A stretch of DNA of 64,000 nucleotides from Leisingera sp. ANG1 (GTDB lineage: Bacteria; Pseudomonadota; Alphaproteobacteria; Rhodobacterales; Rhodobacteraceae), in assembly GCF_000203975.2 (NCBI RefSeq), contig NZ_AFCF02000006.1:310001-374000 (forward strand). The letters are read 5' to 3'. Of the stretch, positions 25,491-34,363 are shown one piece after another (within the stretch, counting starts at the first letter, position 1; each line of letters begins with the position of its first letter). The position numbers were made by a program, and so were the translations under genes. The notes under the pieces are model-generated. The model was given only the letters and a program-made list of their open reading frames with translations. It had not been told where the DNA came from and did no database searches.

Positions 25491-26921
25491 GTGAGCGATT
25501 CCAACCCGGCCCCCAGCCTTTACGCCGCCAGAGAGCCGATCTTCCCGCGGCGCGTGTCCGGTAAGTTCCGCAACCTGAAATGGTACATCATGGCGGTGAC
25601 GCTGGGAATCTACTACCTGACCCCTTGGATCCGCTGGGACCGGGGGCCCTCCCTGCCGGACCAGGCGGTGCTTCTGGACCTGGCAAACCGCCGGTTCTAC
25701 TTCTTCTGGATCGAGATATGGCCGCATGAGTTCTACTTCGTGGCGGGCCTTCTGATCATGGCCGGGCTTGGGCTTTTCCTGTTCACCTCGGCGCTGGGCC
25801 GGGTCTGGTGCGGCTATGCCTGCCCGCAGACGGTCTGGACCGACCTGTTCATCCTGGTAGAGCGCTGGATCGAGGGCGACCGTAACGCCCGCCTGCGCCT
25901 GCACCGGCAGAAGAAATTGGATTTCCGCAAGGCGCGCCTGCGGGTCACCAAATGGACCGCTTGGTTCCTGATCGGCCTCGCAACCGGCGGTGCCTGGGTG
26001 TTCTATTTCGCCGATGCACCGACGCTGGCCTATGACCTGGTGACGCTGAACGCGCACCCCATTGCCTATTCCACCATGCTGATCCTAACCGCGACCACCT
26101 TCCTGTTTGGCGGCTTCGCGCGCGAGCAGATCTGCATTTATGCCTGCCCCTGGCCGCGCATCCAGGCGGCAATGATGGATGAGGACACGCTGACCGTCGG
26201 CTACCGCGAATGGCGGGGCGAGCCGCGCGGCAAGCTGAAAAAAGGTCAGGTGGCCGAAGGGCAGGGCGACTGCATCGACTGCATGGCCTGTGTCAACGTC
26301 TGCCCGGTGGGGATCGACATCCGCGACGGCCAGCAGATGGAATGCATCACTTGTGCGCTGTGCATCGACGCCTGCGACGACGTGATGGCCAAGATCGGCA
26401 AGCCGCGCGGCCTGATTGACTATATGGCGCTGTCGGACGAGACGCTGGAGCGCAGCGGTAACCCGCCCAAGAATATCTGGAAGCACATCCTGCGCCCGCG
26501 CACCATAATGTATACCAGCCTGTGGTCGCTGGTCGGTGTGGGCCTGCTGTTTGCGCTGTTCATCCGCTCCGATATTGAGCTGACCGTTGCACCGGAACGC
26601 AACCCGACCTTTGTAACGCTGTCGGACGGCTCGATCCGCAACACCTATGACGTGCGCCTGCGCAACAAGCATGGCGAGGACCGGGTGTTCAAACTGTCGA
26701 TCAAGGGCGACCCGGCGATGCGTTTGCAATTGGAAGGCACCGTCTATCATTCGGTGAACGTGCCGGCGGATACCGCGCTGCTGCAGCGGGTCTATATCGT
26801 CTCTGCCAAAGGTTCGGCACCTTCGCAGGCCTCCAGCACTCCGGTTCGCATCTGGGTTGAGGATCTGATAAACGGGGAACGGGCCCACAAGGACACCAGC
26901 TTTAACGGCAAGGGGAACTGA
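25491..26921 (+). CDS. ccoG: Cytochrome c oxidase accessory protein CcoG (RdxA/FixG)
   Basis: Membrane-bound polyferredoxin needed for cbb3-type oxidase maturation, thought to reduce copper before its delivery. The 476-aa protein has about five membrane helices, NapH-like cysteine motifs WCGYACPQTVW and CIYACPWPR, two ferredoxin clusters in CIDCMACVNVCPVGID and CITCALCIDACDDVM, and a C-terminal periplasmic Ig-like domain. The start is GTG at 25491 behind GGAGAG, giving the canonical SDSNPAPSLYAAREP. It heads ccoGHIS; ccoNOQP is not in the window. Confidence 0.94.
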   Translation: MSDSNPAPSLYAAREPIFPRRVSGKFRNLKWYIMAVTLGIYYLTPWIRWDRGPSLPDQAVLLDLANRRFYFFWIEIWPHEFYFVAGLLIMAGLGLFLFTSALGRVWCGYACPQTVWTDLFILVERWIEGDRNARLRLHRQKKLDFRKARLRVTKWTAWFLIGLATGGAWVFYFADAPTLAYDLVTLNAHPIAYSTMLILTATTFLFGGFAREQICIYACPWPRIQAAMMDEDTLTVGYREWRGEPRGKLKKGQVAEGQGDCIDCMACVNVCPVGIDIRDGQQMECITCALCIDACDDVMAKIGKPRGLIDYMALSDETLERSGNPPKNIWKHILRPRTIMYTSLWSLVGVGLLFALFIRSDIELTVAPERNPTFVTLSDGSIRNTYDVRLRNKHGEDRVFKLSIKGDPAMRLQLEGTVYHSVNVPADTALLQRVYIVSAKGSAPSQASSTPVRIWVEDLINGERAHKDTSFNGKGN

Positions 26922-26924
26922 GCC

Positions 26925-27389
26925 ATGGCTAAGCGCGAACGCGAATTTACCGGCAAACACGCCATCCTGCTGTTCGGCGGTGCCTTTGCAGTGATCATCG
27001 GGGTGAACATCATTCTGGCGGTCAATGCGGTGAAAACCTTTCCGGGGCTTGAGGTAAAGAACTCCTATGTCGCCAGCCAGGAATTCGACCAGCGCCGTTC
27101 CGCACAGGAGGCGCTGGGCTGGTCGGTCTATGCATCCTCGCAGGGCGATCAGGTCAAGCTGGAGATCACCGACGCCGACGGTACCCCGGTGGAGGTTGCC
27201 AAACTGAGCGCAACGCTGGGCCGGGCGACCCATGTGCAGGACGACCAGAAGCCGGAATTCATCTTTGACGGCCAGGCCTATGTGGCGCCGGCCGACCTGG
27301 GACCGGGCAACTGGAACATCCGCATGGTGGCCCGGGCCAAGGATGGCACCGAATTCACCCAGCGGGTGATCCTGCATGTGAAAGGCTGA
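26925..27389 (+). CDS. ccoH: FixH/CcoH family protein
   Basis: Single-span membrane protein of 154 aa involved in cbb3 oxidase assembly. One N-terminal helix (about residues 12-34, HAILLFGGAFAVIIGVN) is followed by a periplasmic beta-rich domain with the family pattern KTFPGLEVKNSYVASQEFD. It starts 3 bases after ccoG stops and ends 5 bases before ccoI, so it is co-translated with them. Its exact biochemical role is not established for the family. Confidence 0.9.
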   Translation: MAKREREFTGKHAILLFGGAFAVIIGVNIILAVNAVKTFPGLEVKNSYVASQEFDQRRSAQEALGWSVYASSQGDQVKLEITDADGTPVEVAKLSATLGRATHVQDDQKPEFIFDGQAYVAPADLGPGNWNIRMVARAKDGTEFTQRVILHVKG

Positions 27390-27394
27390 CCGCG

Positions 27395-29572
27395 ATGACC
27401 GCGCAGCTCCGCCCCTCGCTGGCCGCCTGTCCCGCTTGTGTCGCCGCCCCGCATGACGGGGTAGAGCAGGCGCCAACCGAGGCACGGCTGGCGCTGTCCC
27501 TGCCTGGTATCCACTGCCAGGCCTGTATTTCGACAGTGGAGCGGGAGCTGAACGCCCATCCGGGCATCCATACGGCACGGGTTAACCTGACCCTGAAACG
27601 TGCGCTGATCGAGGCGGACCCGGACGTGCGCGCGGCGGATCTGATCCCGGTGCTGGAAAAGGCCGGCTTTGAGGCGCATGAACTGGATCTGGCGGCGCTG
27701 GCGGCCACTCAGAACGACAAGGCCGGGCGGGATCTCTTGATGCGGCTGGCTGTGGCCTTCTTCGCCTCGATGAACGTGATGCTGCTATCGATCTCGGTCT
27801 GGTCCGGGGCGTCGGATGCAACCCGCGATATGTTCCACTGGATCTCCGCGGCGATCACCTTCCCTGCCATCATCTTCTCGGCCCAGCCCTTCTTTGCCAA
27901 TGCCTGGACCGCGCTGCGGGTCGGGCGGCTGAACATGGATGTGCCGATTGTCCTGGCACTGGTGCTGGCGCTTGTCACATCCCTGTGGGAGACCTTCCTC
28001 TCGGGTGAGCACGCCTATTTTGATGCCGCGCTGACGCTCACGTTCTTCCTGCTGGCGGGCCGTTATCTCGATTACCGCACCCGCGCGGTGGCACGCTCCG
28101 CGGCTGAGGAACTGGCAGCGCTCGAGGTGCCCCGTGCCATCCGGCTGCTGGACGGTGATGAATACGAGGTGCCGGTGGCGGACCTGGCCATCGGCGACCT
28201 GATCCTGGTGCGCCCGGGCGGGCGGATGCCAGTCGATGGCGAGATCGTTTCCGGCCAGTCGGAGCTTGACCGTTCCTTGCTGACCGGGGAAACCCTGCCG
28301 GTCTTTGCGGAACCCGGCCTCGCGGTTTCCGCAGGTGAAGTGAACCTCACCGGCCCGCTGACAATCCGCGCAACCGCGGTGGGGGAGGACACCTCGCTGC
28401 ACCGCATGGCCGATCTGGTCGCCATCGCGGAATCCGGCCGTTCCCGCTACACGTCGCTCGCCGACGGTGCTGCCAAACTCTATGCGCCCGGCGTGCACAT
28501 CCTGTCGGCGCTCGCCTTTGCCGGCTGGTACCTCTACACCTTCGACATCCGCACGGCGCTGAACATTGCCGCTGCGGTGCTGATCATCACCTGCCCCTGC
28601 GCGCTTGGCCTCGCGGTGCCTGCGGTAACCACGGCTGCCTCGGGCCGGCTGTTCAAAAAGGGCATGCTGATCAAACACGCCACCGCGCTGGAGCGGCTGG
28701 CAGAAGTGGACACTGTGGTCTTTGACAAGACCGGCACGCTGACCGCCGGCACCCCGGAAGTCACCAACCTGGGCGACCATGCCCGCGCAGATATTGAGAT
28801 TGCCCTGGCGCTGGCCGAAGCCTCCTCGCACCCCTTGTCAGTTGCGCTCACCCGCGCCGCGCGGGCGGCCGGGGTCAAACCTGCTGCGGTGCAGGACATC
28901 ACCGAGGTGCCCGGCTATGGCGCCGAAGGCCTGTACCGCGGTGCCCGCGTCCGGCTGGGCCGTGCGGCCTGGGTCGGCGCCGCGCAGGGCAGCCAGACAG
29001 CAGCATGGCTCGAAACCGGGGCAGGGGAGCCCAGGCCCTTCCTCTACACTGATGCCCTGCGCCCCGGCGCGGCGGAGGCTGTGGCGGCGCTGAAGGCGGC
29101 CGGCAAGGATGTGCTGCTGATTTCCGGCGATACCACCGGCGCGGTGGAGGACCTGGCCGGGCGGCTGAACATTTCCAAATGGGTGGCGGAGGCGCTGCCT
29201 GCGGATAAATCCGCCCGGGTCCAGTTGCTGGCGGATCAGGGTCAAAAGGTGCTGATGGTGGGTGATGGCCTCAACGACACCGCGGCACTGGCGGCGGCGC
29301 ATGTCTCCATCTCTCCGGCCTCGGCGCTCGACGCGGCGCGGGTCGCCTCCGACATCGTGCTGCTGGGGCAGGATCTTGAGCCCATAGCCGAGGCCTGCGG
29401 TGTGGCCCAGAAGGCCACCCGCCGCATCCGCGAAAACTTCCGCATTGCCACGCTCTACAACGTGATTGCCGTGCCGCTGGCGATCGCCGGACTGGCAACG
29501 CCCTTGATCGCTGCACTGGCGATGTCTACTTCCTCGATAACCGTTTCCCTTAACGCGCTGCGCCTGCGCTGA
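27395..29572 (+). CDS. ccoI: Cu(+)-exporting P1B-type ATPase CcoI (FixI)
   Basis: Copper-translocating ATPase that supplies copper for cbb3 oxidase assembly. The 725-aa protein has an N-terminal heavy-metal-associated domain with the metal-binding CQAC at residues 41-44, plus an extra CPAC pair at 12-15; the membrane CPC at 400-402; the actuator TGE in LLTGETLP; phosphorylated Asp444 in DKTGT; the HP motif in SSHPLS; and the hinge GDGLND at 623. All catalytic elements are intact. The cco operon context identifies it as CcoI rather than a general CopA exporter. Confidence 0.94.
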   Translation: MTAQLRPSLAACPACVAAPHDGVEQAPTEARLALSLPGIHCQACISTVERELNAHPGIHTARVNLTLKRALIEADPDVRAADLIPVLEKAGFEAHELDLAALAATQNDKAGRDLLMRLAVAFFASMNVMLLSISVWSGASDATRDMFHWISAAITFPAIIFSAQPFFANAWTALRVGRLNMDVPIVLALVLALVTSLWETFLSGEHAYFDAALTLTFFLLAGRYLDYRTRAVARSAAEELAALEVPRAIRLLDGDEYEVPVADLAIGDLILVRPGGRMPVDGEIVSGQSELDRSLLTGETLPVFAEPGLAVSAGEVNLTGPLTIRATAVGEDTSLHRMADLVAIAESGRSRYTSLADGAAKLYAPGVHILSALAFAGWYLYTFDIRTALNIAAAVLIITCPCALGLAVPAVTTAASGRLFKKGMLIKHATALERLAEVDTVVFDKTGTLTAGTPEVTNLGDHARADIEIALALAEASSHPLSVALTRAARAAGVKPAAVQDITEVPGYGAEGLYRGARVRLGRAAWVGAAQGSQTAAWLETGAGEPRPFLYTDALRPGAAEAVAALKAAGKDVLLISGDTTGAVEDLAGRLNISKWVAEALPADKSARVQLLADQGQKVLMVGDGLNDTAALAAAHVSISPASALDAARVASDIVLLGQDLEPIAEACGVAQKATRRIRENFRIATLYNVIAVPLAIAGLATPLIAALAMSTSSITVSLNALRLR

Positions 29573-29602
29573 GCCCGCGCCCGCAATACTGGTACTGAGC
29601 TT

Positions 29603-29761
29603 ATGAGTGTCCTTGCCTACCTGATCCCGATTTCCCTGATCCTCGGCTCGGTGGGGCTTGCAGCCTTCTTCTACACGGTGCGGAGCAACCAGTATGACGA
29701 CCCCGAAGGTGATGCCCGCCGTATCCTGAATGACGAGTGGGACGACAAGCCCAAGCCCTGA
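29603..29761 (+). CDS. ccoS: Cbb3-type oxidase assembly protein CcoS
   Basis: A 52-aa single-helix membrane protein, required in Rhodobacter for cofactor insertion into cbb3 oxidase. It begins MSVLAYLIPISLILG, has one membrane span (residues about 4-25), then the family signature RSNQYDDPEGDARRIL and an acidic tail. It is the fourth gene of ccoGHIS, 30 bases after ccoI, and is followed by a strong terminator. Confidence 0.9.
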   Translation: MSVLAYLIPISLILGSVGLAAFFYTVRSNQYDDPEGDARRILNDEWDDKPKP

Positions 29762-29805
29762 CGACGGGCGGGAGGGCCTGCTGGCAAGGATCGGCCGGGC
29801 AAGAA

Positions 29806-29833
29806 AAAAGGCGCCTCCGCGGGCGCCTTTTCT
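29806..29833. terminator. Terminator after ccoS
   Basis: AAAAGGCGCC and GGCGCCTTTT form a stem round a short GC loop, followed by CT. The A-rich left flank means it can also work for the convergent carboxypeptidase transcript. Confidence 0.8.
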
Positions 29834-29852
29834 GATGTGACGTGTCACCGCC

Positions 29853-31502
29853 TCAGGACGGGCCGATCGGTGCGCAGGTCACGTTGCGGGCGTTCAGGCG
29901 GCGGCAGGCCAGTTCTGCCTGCTCCTGGGTCATGCCCAGGAAGTTGGCCTCGAACCCGCGGCGGGTCTTGACCACCTTGCGCAGGGTGCCGTCCAGCGTT
30001 TCCAGCTCCGCCAGCGCGGTGCGCAGCAGAACCTTCTCTGCCTGGTAGCGGCTTGTGTAGAGACCGACGTTGACCCCCCAGTACCGCCCGCCGGAGGTGG
30101 ACAGCCGGGTCACGACGACGGGCTCCGGTTCAGGTGCGGCACCGGTCAGGCTGGCCGGGCGGGCCACCGGGCGCAATCCGGTAAAGGGAACCTTCTGCAC
30201 GGCAGCAATGACGGCCGGAACGGCGTCCTCAACTGCAGGCTGGGGTTCCGCCTCCGCTTCCGCCAATGCAACTGCTATGCTTTCCCGCAACGCGTCCCCG
30301 CCAACGGCACCGTCCGCGCTGACGGTTTGCACGTTTTCGATCTGCTCCTCAGCGGTCTCTGCCTCTGCGGTTTCTGGGCCAGCCGCATCAGCCTGCGCAA
30401 CGGCCTCCTCCAACGCGGTTCTTTCCGCGGGCGGCGTCTGCAGCGCTTCCTCCAGCGCCGCCACCAGCACCGGCGACTCGCTGGCACCCGGGCGGGTTTT
30501 CGGACGCAGGCTGGTGTTCACCTGGCCGCTCACCCGGATGGTCTTGCCCGCCACCCCGTGCGAGGGGCCGTCATCGGCGTCGGCAACTACCACATTGCCC
30601 GCACCCTGATAGGCAGGCCGTTGCGGCTTGCGCAGCGCGGCGCGCGACGGCGCCCGGCGGAAGCCGAGGTCCAGCAGCTCCGCGACCTTGGCATTGCGCG
30701 ACACGGTGGATTTGCCGCCAAAGACGGTTGCGATGATCCGTTCGTTGCCGCGCTTGGCTGAGGCCACAAGGTTGAACCCGGCAGCACGGGTGTAGCCGGT
30801 CTTAATCCCGTCGGCACCGCGGTAGGCCGCCAGCAGGCGGCGGTTGGTATTGGGAACCTCGCGGATGCCTGCATTGGTGGAGCGGCGGGAGAACAGGTTG
30901 TAATACTCCGGATAGTCATACAGCAGGTGCCGCCCCAGCGTGGTCATGTCGCTGGCGGTCGACAGATGCCCGCTGGCGGTCAGGCCATGGGCGTTCTTGA
31001 AGGTCGTGCGGCTCATCCCCAGCGCCTTGGCGGTGCGGTTCATCCGGCGGGCAAAGGCGGCCTCGGAACCCGACAGGGTCTCGCCGATGGCGGTGGCCGC
31101 GTCATTGGCGGATTTCACCGCGGCGGCGCGGATCAGGTAGCGGAAGGCAATTTTCTGACCGGACTTCAGCCCCAGTTTCGACGGCGGCTCGGCGGCTGCA
31201 TTGCGGCTGATCCGGACTTTGGTATCCAGCGTGATCTCGCCGTTCCGCACTGCTTCGAATGCAATGTAGAGCGTCATCATCTTGGTCAGCGATGCCGGGT
31301 GCAGCCGGGTGTCGGCATTGCGTGAATGCAATACCTCGCCGGTTCGGGCGTCGATGACCATCGCTGCATAGGGCGCGGCTGCGGCCCGCTGCGGCTGCAA
31401 CGCCAGCGTAAAGACTGCCAAGAGAAAGACCGCGGCTGTCCATAGGAACCGGGTACGGGAATACCGGCCTGACGCCGGTTTGACCTGCGTGATCACTGCC
31501 AT
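29853..31502 (-). CDS. D-alanyl-D-alanine carboxypeptidase with C-terminal SPOR-like domain
   Basis: Low-molecular-mass penicillin-binding protein that trims peptidoglycan stem peptides in the periplasm. The 549-aa protein has a signal sequence (cleavage near residue 43, AAAA|PY) and all three active-site motifs: Ser71-x-x-Lys74 (SLTK), SAN at 131-133 and KTG at 234-236. A long acidic, alanine/glutamate-rich linker (about 330-440) leads to a C-terminal SPOR-like domain that would target denuded glycans at division sites. Carboxypeptidase plus SPOR is a known alphaproteobacterial architecture. Confidence 0.9.
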   Translation of the reverse strand: MAVITQVKPASGRYSRTRFLWTAAVFLLAVFTLALQPQRAAAAPYAAMVIDARTGEVLHSRNADTRLHPASLTKMMTLYIAFEAVRNGEITLDTKVRISRNAAAEPPSKLGLKSGQKIAFRYLIRAAAVKSANDAATAIGETLSGSEAAFARRMNRTAKALGMSRTTFKNAHGLTASGHLSTASDMTTLGRHLLYDYPEYYNLFSRRSTNAGIREVPNTNRRLLAAYRGADGIKTGYTRAAGFNLVASAKRGNERIIATVFGGKSTVSRNAKVAELLDLGFRRAPSRAALRKPQRPAYQGAGNVVVADADDGPSHGVAGKTIRVSGQVNTSLRPKTRPGASESPVLVAALEEALQTPPAERTALEEAVAQADAAGPETAEAETAEEQIENVQTVSADGAVGGDALRESIAVALAEAEAEPQPAVEDAVPAVIAAVQKVPFTGLRPVARPASLTGAAPEPEPVVVTRLSTSGGRYWGVNVGLYTSRYQAEKVLLRTALAELETLDGTLRKVVKTRRGFEANFLGMTQEQAELACRRLNARNVTCAPIGPS

Positions 31503-31589
31503 GTTTGCCTCGTGCCGCCGGTTTTCCGGCTGACGTTTTTGCCTGTGTGCAAAAGCGTAACACAGGGTTTACGAGGAATAAACAGCGGC

Positions 31590-31629
31590 GCCGGCACGCA
31601 GTCAGGCGCTTCGGCCGAAGTGTGCCGGC
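31590..31629. repeat. Nested inverted repeat between carboxypeptidase and CHMI genes
   Basis: Outer arms GCCGGCAC and GTGCCGGC enclose a perfect CTTCGGCCGAAG palindrome (31609-31620). The outer stem has asymmetric spacing. There is no T-run, so it is not a typical terminator for the leftward CHMI gene. It may be a regulatory dyad upstream of the carboxypeptidase, whose start is about 90 bases to the left. Confidence 0.45.
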
Positions 31630-31762
31630 ATGTTGTGTGTGGGCGTTGCCTGACCGCTAAATCCGGCAAGTCCTAACGAAAGGTTATCAAAAAAAGTTGC
31701 CGTTGCATCGGGGCGCGGGCAGCTTAAGCCCGGGTTGACAGGCCTTCTGTTCAGAATTCCGG

Positions 31763-32089
31763 TCAACCAGCGTGAAAATTGGTGACATAAAACGGGGTGG
31801 AATAGCTCAGGCCAAGCGAGAATTCGCAGGGCTGAAGCAGCCGCGCCTTGATGCGGGATTCGAGATCCGCCAGCAGCGCCTTTGAAAACGCCTCATCCCG
31901 GTGCGGCTTGGTCAGCAGGGCGACGCTGACGGTGATATGGGTGTGGTGATACCGGTCCGTGGGGTAGGCACGGCCCTTGCAGGCACCCGCACCGCCGTCG
32001 TGTTCCAGTATCACCGCTTCGATTTCAGCGAGGATGGCTTCTGCATCGAGATCCAGATCGCTGGAGAATTTCAGTTCTGCGTGCGGCAT
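31763..32089 (-). CDS. 5-carboxymethyl-2-hydroxymuconate delta-isomerase-like protein
   Basis: A 108-aa member of the tautomerase-superfamily CHMI family, which isomerises 5-carboxymethyl-2-hydroxymuconate in homoprotocatechuate degradation. It begins MPHAELKFSSDLDL, with Pro2 as the expected catalytic base after removal of Met1, and has the family segment YHHTHITVSVAL. No other homoprotocatechuate (hpc/hpa) gene is next to it, so the physiological substrate may differ. It lies downstream of a HAD hydrolase in the same direction with a 43-base gap. Confidence 0.8.
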   Translation of the reverse strand: MPHAELKFSSDLDLDAEAILAEIEAVILEHDGGAGACKGRAYPTDRYHHTHITVSVALLTKPHRDEAFSKALLADLESRIKARLLQPCEFSLGLSYSTPFYVTNFHAG

Positions 32090-32132
32090 GTGTCCGGGGC
32101 TCCCTTGGCGTTTGCCAAAGGGATAGCGCTGC

Positions 32133-32846
32133 TCAGCCCAGGCTGTCCACCAGATCTGCCAGCCCGCCCAGATCGGCGATTTCGGTATATCGCGGGCTGT
32201 GCGCTGGCGCTTCGGCATGCTCCACCTCCCAGACCAGCCCATGCGGCACATAGGTGCCCCAGCCTCCGGCCTCGATCGGCGCCACCACATCAGAGCGCAT
32301 GGAGTTACCAACCATCATCGCACGATCTGCACCGTCGCCATGGCGTGCGAAGATGTCCCGGTACACATCCGGTGTCTTCTCGGACACCACCTCAACCCCG
32401 TCAAACAGCTCCCCAAGGCCTGACTGAGCCAGCTTGCGCTCCTGATCCAGCAGGTCGCCCTTGGTGATCAGCACCACCTTGTAGCGCCCTGCCACAGCCT
32501 CCACCGCTTCCCGCGCATGCGGCAGCAGCTCGATCGGATAGGACAGCATCATCTGTCCCGCGGTGATCAGCTCCTTGATCACGGCCGCGGGCACCCGCTC
32601 ACCGGTCACTTCGATCGCAGTTTCGATCATCGACAGGGTGAAGCCCTTCACCCCGTAGCCATAGCGCCCCAGGTTGCGTTTTTCGGCGTCCAGCAGCTGC
32701 CGTTCCAGCTGCTCCGGCCCAATGTCCGCGGGGGTGTGATCCTGCAGCAATTCGGCAAACCGTTCCTGCGTGACGCGGAAGAACCGTTCATTGTGCCAGA
32801 GGGTATCGTCGGCATCAAAGCCGATTGTTGTCAAATTAGGTGTCAA
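32133..32846 (-). CDS. HAD-superfamily hydrolase
   Basis: A 237-aa phosphatase-like protein. HAD motif I is [10 protein letters not shown] (nucleophile and acid/base aspartates), motif II is VVLITKGD, motif III includes [11 protein letters not shown], and motif IV is [13 protein letters not shown]. The cap is helical (C1 type). The start is TTG at 32846, with a second TTG at 32834 also possible; no ATG precedes motif I. Substrate unknown. It is divergent from clpS by only 64 bases, so their promoters overlap. Confidence 0.82.
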   Translation of the reverse strand: MTPNLTTIGFDADDTLWHNERFFRVTQERFAELLQDHTPADIGPEQLERQLLDAEKRNLGRYGYGVKGFTLSMIETAIEVTGERVPAAVIKELITAGQMMLSYPIELLPHAREAVEAVAGRYKVVLITKGDLLDQERKLAQSGLGELFDGVEVVSEKTPDVYRDIFARHGDGADRAMMVGNSMRSDVVAPIEAGGWGTYVPHGLVWEVEHAEAPAHSPRYTEIADLGGLADLVDSLG

Positions 32847-32910
32847 TCTGCGGGTCTCAGTCTCTTTTCCTGAACAGCTAAGAGGCTATATAAGCGTCAC
32901 AGGAAATTCC

Positions 32911-33276
32911 ATGCACCACTGGATCAAATTGCTCATGCCGCTGCAGCCCTTGATGATGACTGATCATTCAGACGACGACACGGAATCCGGCGTCCTCACC
33001 AAGACGCGGCCCAAGACCAAGCGCCCGCCGCGCTACAAGGTGCTGCTGCTGAATGACGACTACACCCCGATGGAATTCGTGGTGATGGTGCTGGAACGCT
33101 TCTTTGGCATGACCCACGCACAGGCGTTTGAAATCATGCTGACGGTGCACAAGAAGGGCGTTGCGGTGGTTGGCGTGTTCAGCCATGAGGTGGCGGAAAC
33201 CAAGGTCGGCCAGGTGATGGATTTCGCCCGCCGCCACCAGCACCCGCTGCAGTGCACCATGGAAAAAGAAGAATAA
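32911..33276 (+). CDS. clpS: ATP-dependent Clp protease adaptor ClpS
   Basis: Delivers N-end-rule substrates to ClpAP. The core reads [25 protein letters not shown], containing the [10 protein letters not shown] substrate-pocket region, then [19 protein letters not shown]. From the ATG at 32911 (AGGAAA five bases upstream) the protein is 121 aa; an ATG at 32956 would give the shorter, more usual 106 aa form without an [11 protein letters not shown] extension. ClpA is not adjacent. Several Rhodobacteraceae have more than one ClpS, so this may not be the only one. Confidence 0.9.
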   Translation: MHHWIKLLMPLQPLMMTDHSDDDTESGVLTKTRPKTKRPPRYKVLLLNDDYTPMEFVVMVLERFFGMTHAQAFEIMLTVHKKGVAVVGVFSHEVAETKVGQVMDFARRHQHPLQCTMEKEE

Positions 33277-33288
33277 AGAGGCCCTTAG

Positions 33289-34278
33289 ATGTCTGTACGC
33301 TTGTCACTGGCCGCCCAATCGGGCGGCTTTGCTGTTCCGCCTGAGGGCCGCATCGCCGTCTTCCATCCGCGCAGCGAGCATGATCTGTCGGCCCTGCCCA
33401 AGGATCAGGTCTTGGTCATCCAGCCGTTCCGCCCGGACCATGATCACTTCGCCGCCCAAGGCTACGCCTGCGCCCCGTCGCTGGAGGCCGGCGCGGACTA
33501 TGCCGCTGCCGTCGTCTTCCTGCCGCGGGCCAAGGCGCTGGCCCGGATGCTGGTGGCGCAGGCTGCTGCCGCCACCCATGGTCAGGTGCTGATCGACGGC
33601 GCCAAGACCGAAGGCATTGATTCGCTCCTGAAGGACCTGCGCAAGCGCTGCACACCCTCGGCGCCGGTCTCCAAGGCGCATGGCAAGATTTTCTGGATCG
33701 AGGGCGGCACTGATCTGTCCGATTGGCTGCCCGACGGCCCGCAGCAGGTCGAAGGCTTCATCACCGCCCCCGGCGTGTTCTCCGCAGATGGTATCGACCC
33801 GGCTTCCCGGATGCTGGCTGCAGCCCTGCCGCAAAAGCTGGGCCGCTGCGTCGCCGACCTGGGGGCGGGCTGGGGCTATCTCTCAGCGCAGGTGCTGAAG
33901 CGCGAGGGCGTCGAGGAACTTCATCTGGTGGAGGCAGACCATGCCGCGTTGGCCTGCGCCCGCCTGAATGCCGCCGATCCGCGGGCGCATTTCCATTGGT
34001 CTGACGCCCGCAGCTGGAAGGCACCTTGCGTGGTGAACACCGTGGTGATGAACCCGCCGTTCCACACCGGCCGCGCCGCGGAACCGTCGCTGGGGCAGGC
34101 CTTCATCGGCGCTGCCGCCTCCATGCTGGCCGCCAGCGGCAGCCTGTGGATGGTGGCAAACCGGCACCTGCCCTATGAGACTGCACTGGCCGAACGGTTC
34201 GCCCAGGTACGCGAGGAGGGTGGCGACAACCGCTTCAAGATCCTGCATGCGGCCAAGCCGAAGCGCAGGCGCAAGTAA
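33289..34278 (+). CDS. RsmC-like class I SAM-dependent methyltransferase
   Basis: A 329-aa protein with two Rossmann-like halves, as in RsmC, which makes N2-methylguanosine at 16S rRNA position 1207. The C-terminal half has the SAM motif VADLGAGWGYLS and the catalytic NPPF motif (VVMNPPFHTG) of exocyclic-amine methyltransferases. The N-terminal half is degenerate, as in the family. It starts 12 bases after clpS and is likely co-transcribed. RsmC is the best match; RlmG-type specificity cannot be excluded. Confidence 0.85.
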   Translation: MSVRLSLAAQSGGFAVPPEGRIAVFHPRSEHDLSALPKDQVLVIQPFRPDHDHFAAQGYACAPSLEAGADYAAAVVFLPRAKALARMLVAQAAAATHGQVLIDGAKTEGIDSLLKDLRKRCTPSAPVSKAHGKIFWIEGGTDLSDWLPDGPQQVEGFITAPGVFSADGIDPASRMLAAALPQKLGRCVADLGAGWGYLSAQVLKREGVEELHLVEADHAALACARLNAADPRAHFHWSDARSWKAPCVVNTVVMNPPFHTGRAAEPSLGQAFIGAAASMLAASGSLWMVANRHLPYETALAERFAQVREEGGDNRFKILHAAKPKRRRK

Positions 34279-34363
34279 CCGCGGACCCGGCGCAATGGCG
34301 GTTTCCAAACCGGCAGGCGCGGTCTAACGTGCGGGCCAAATGCTATAGGGGAGTACCCTTTTC

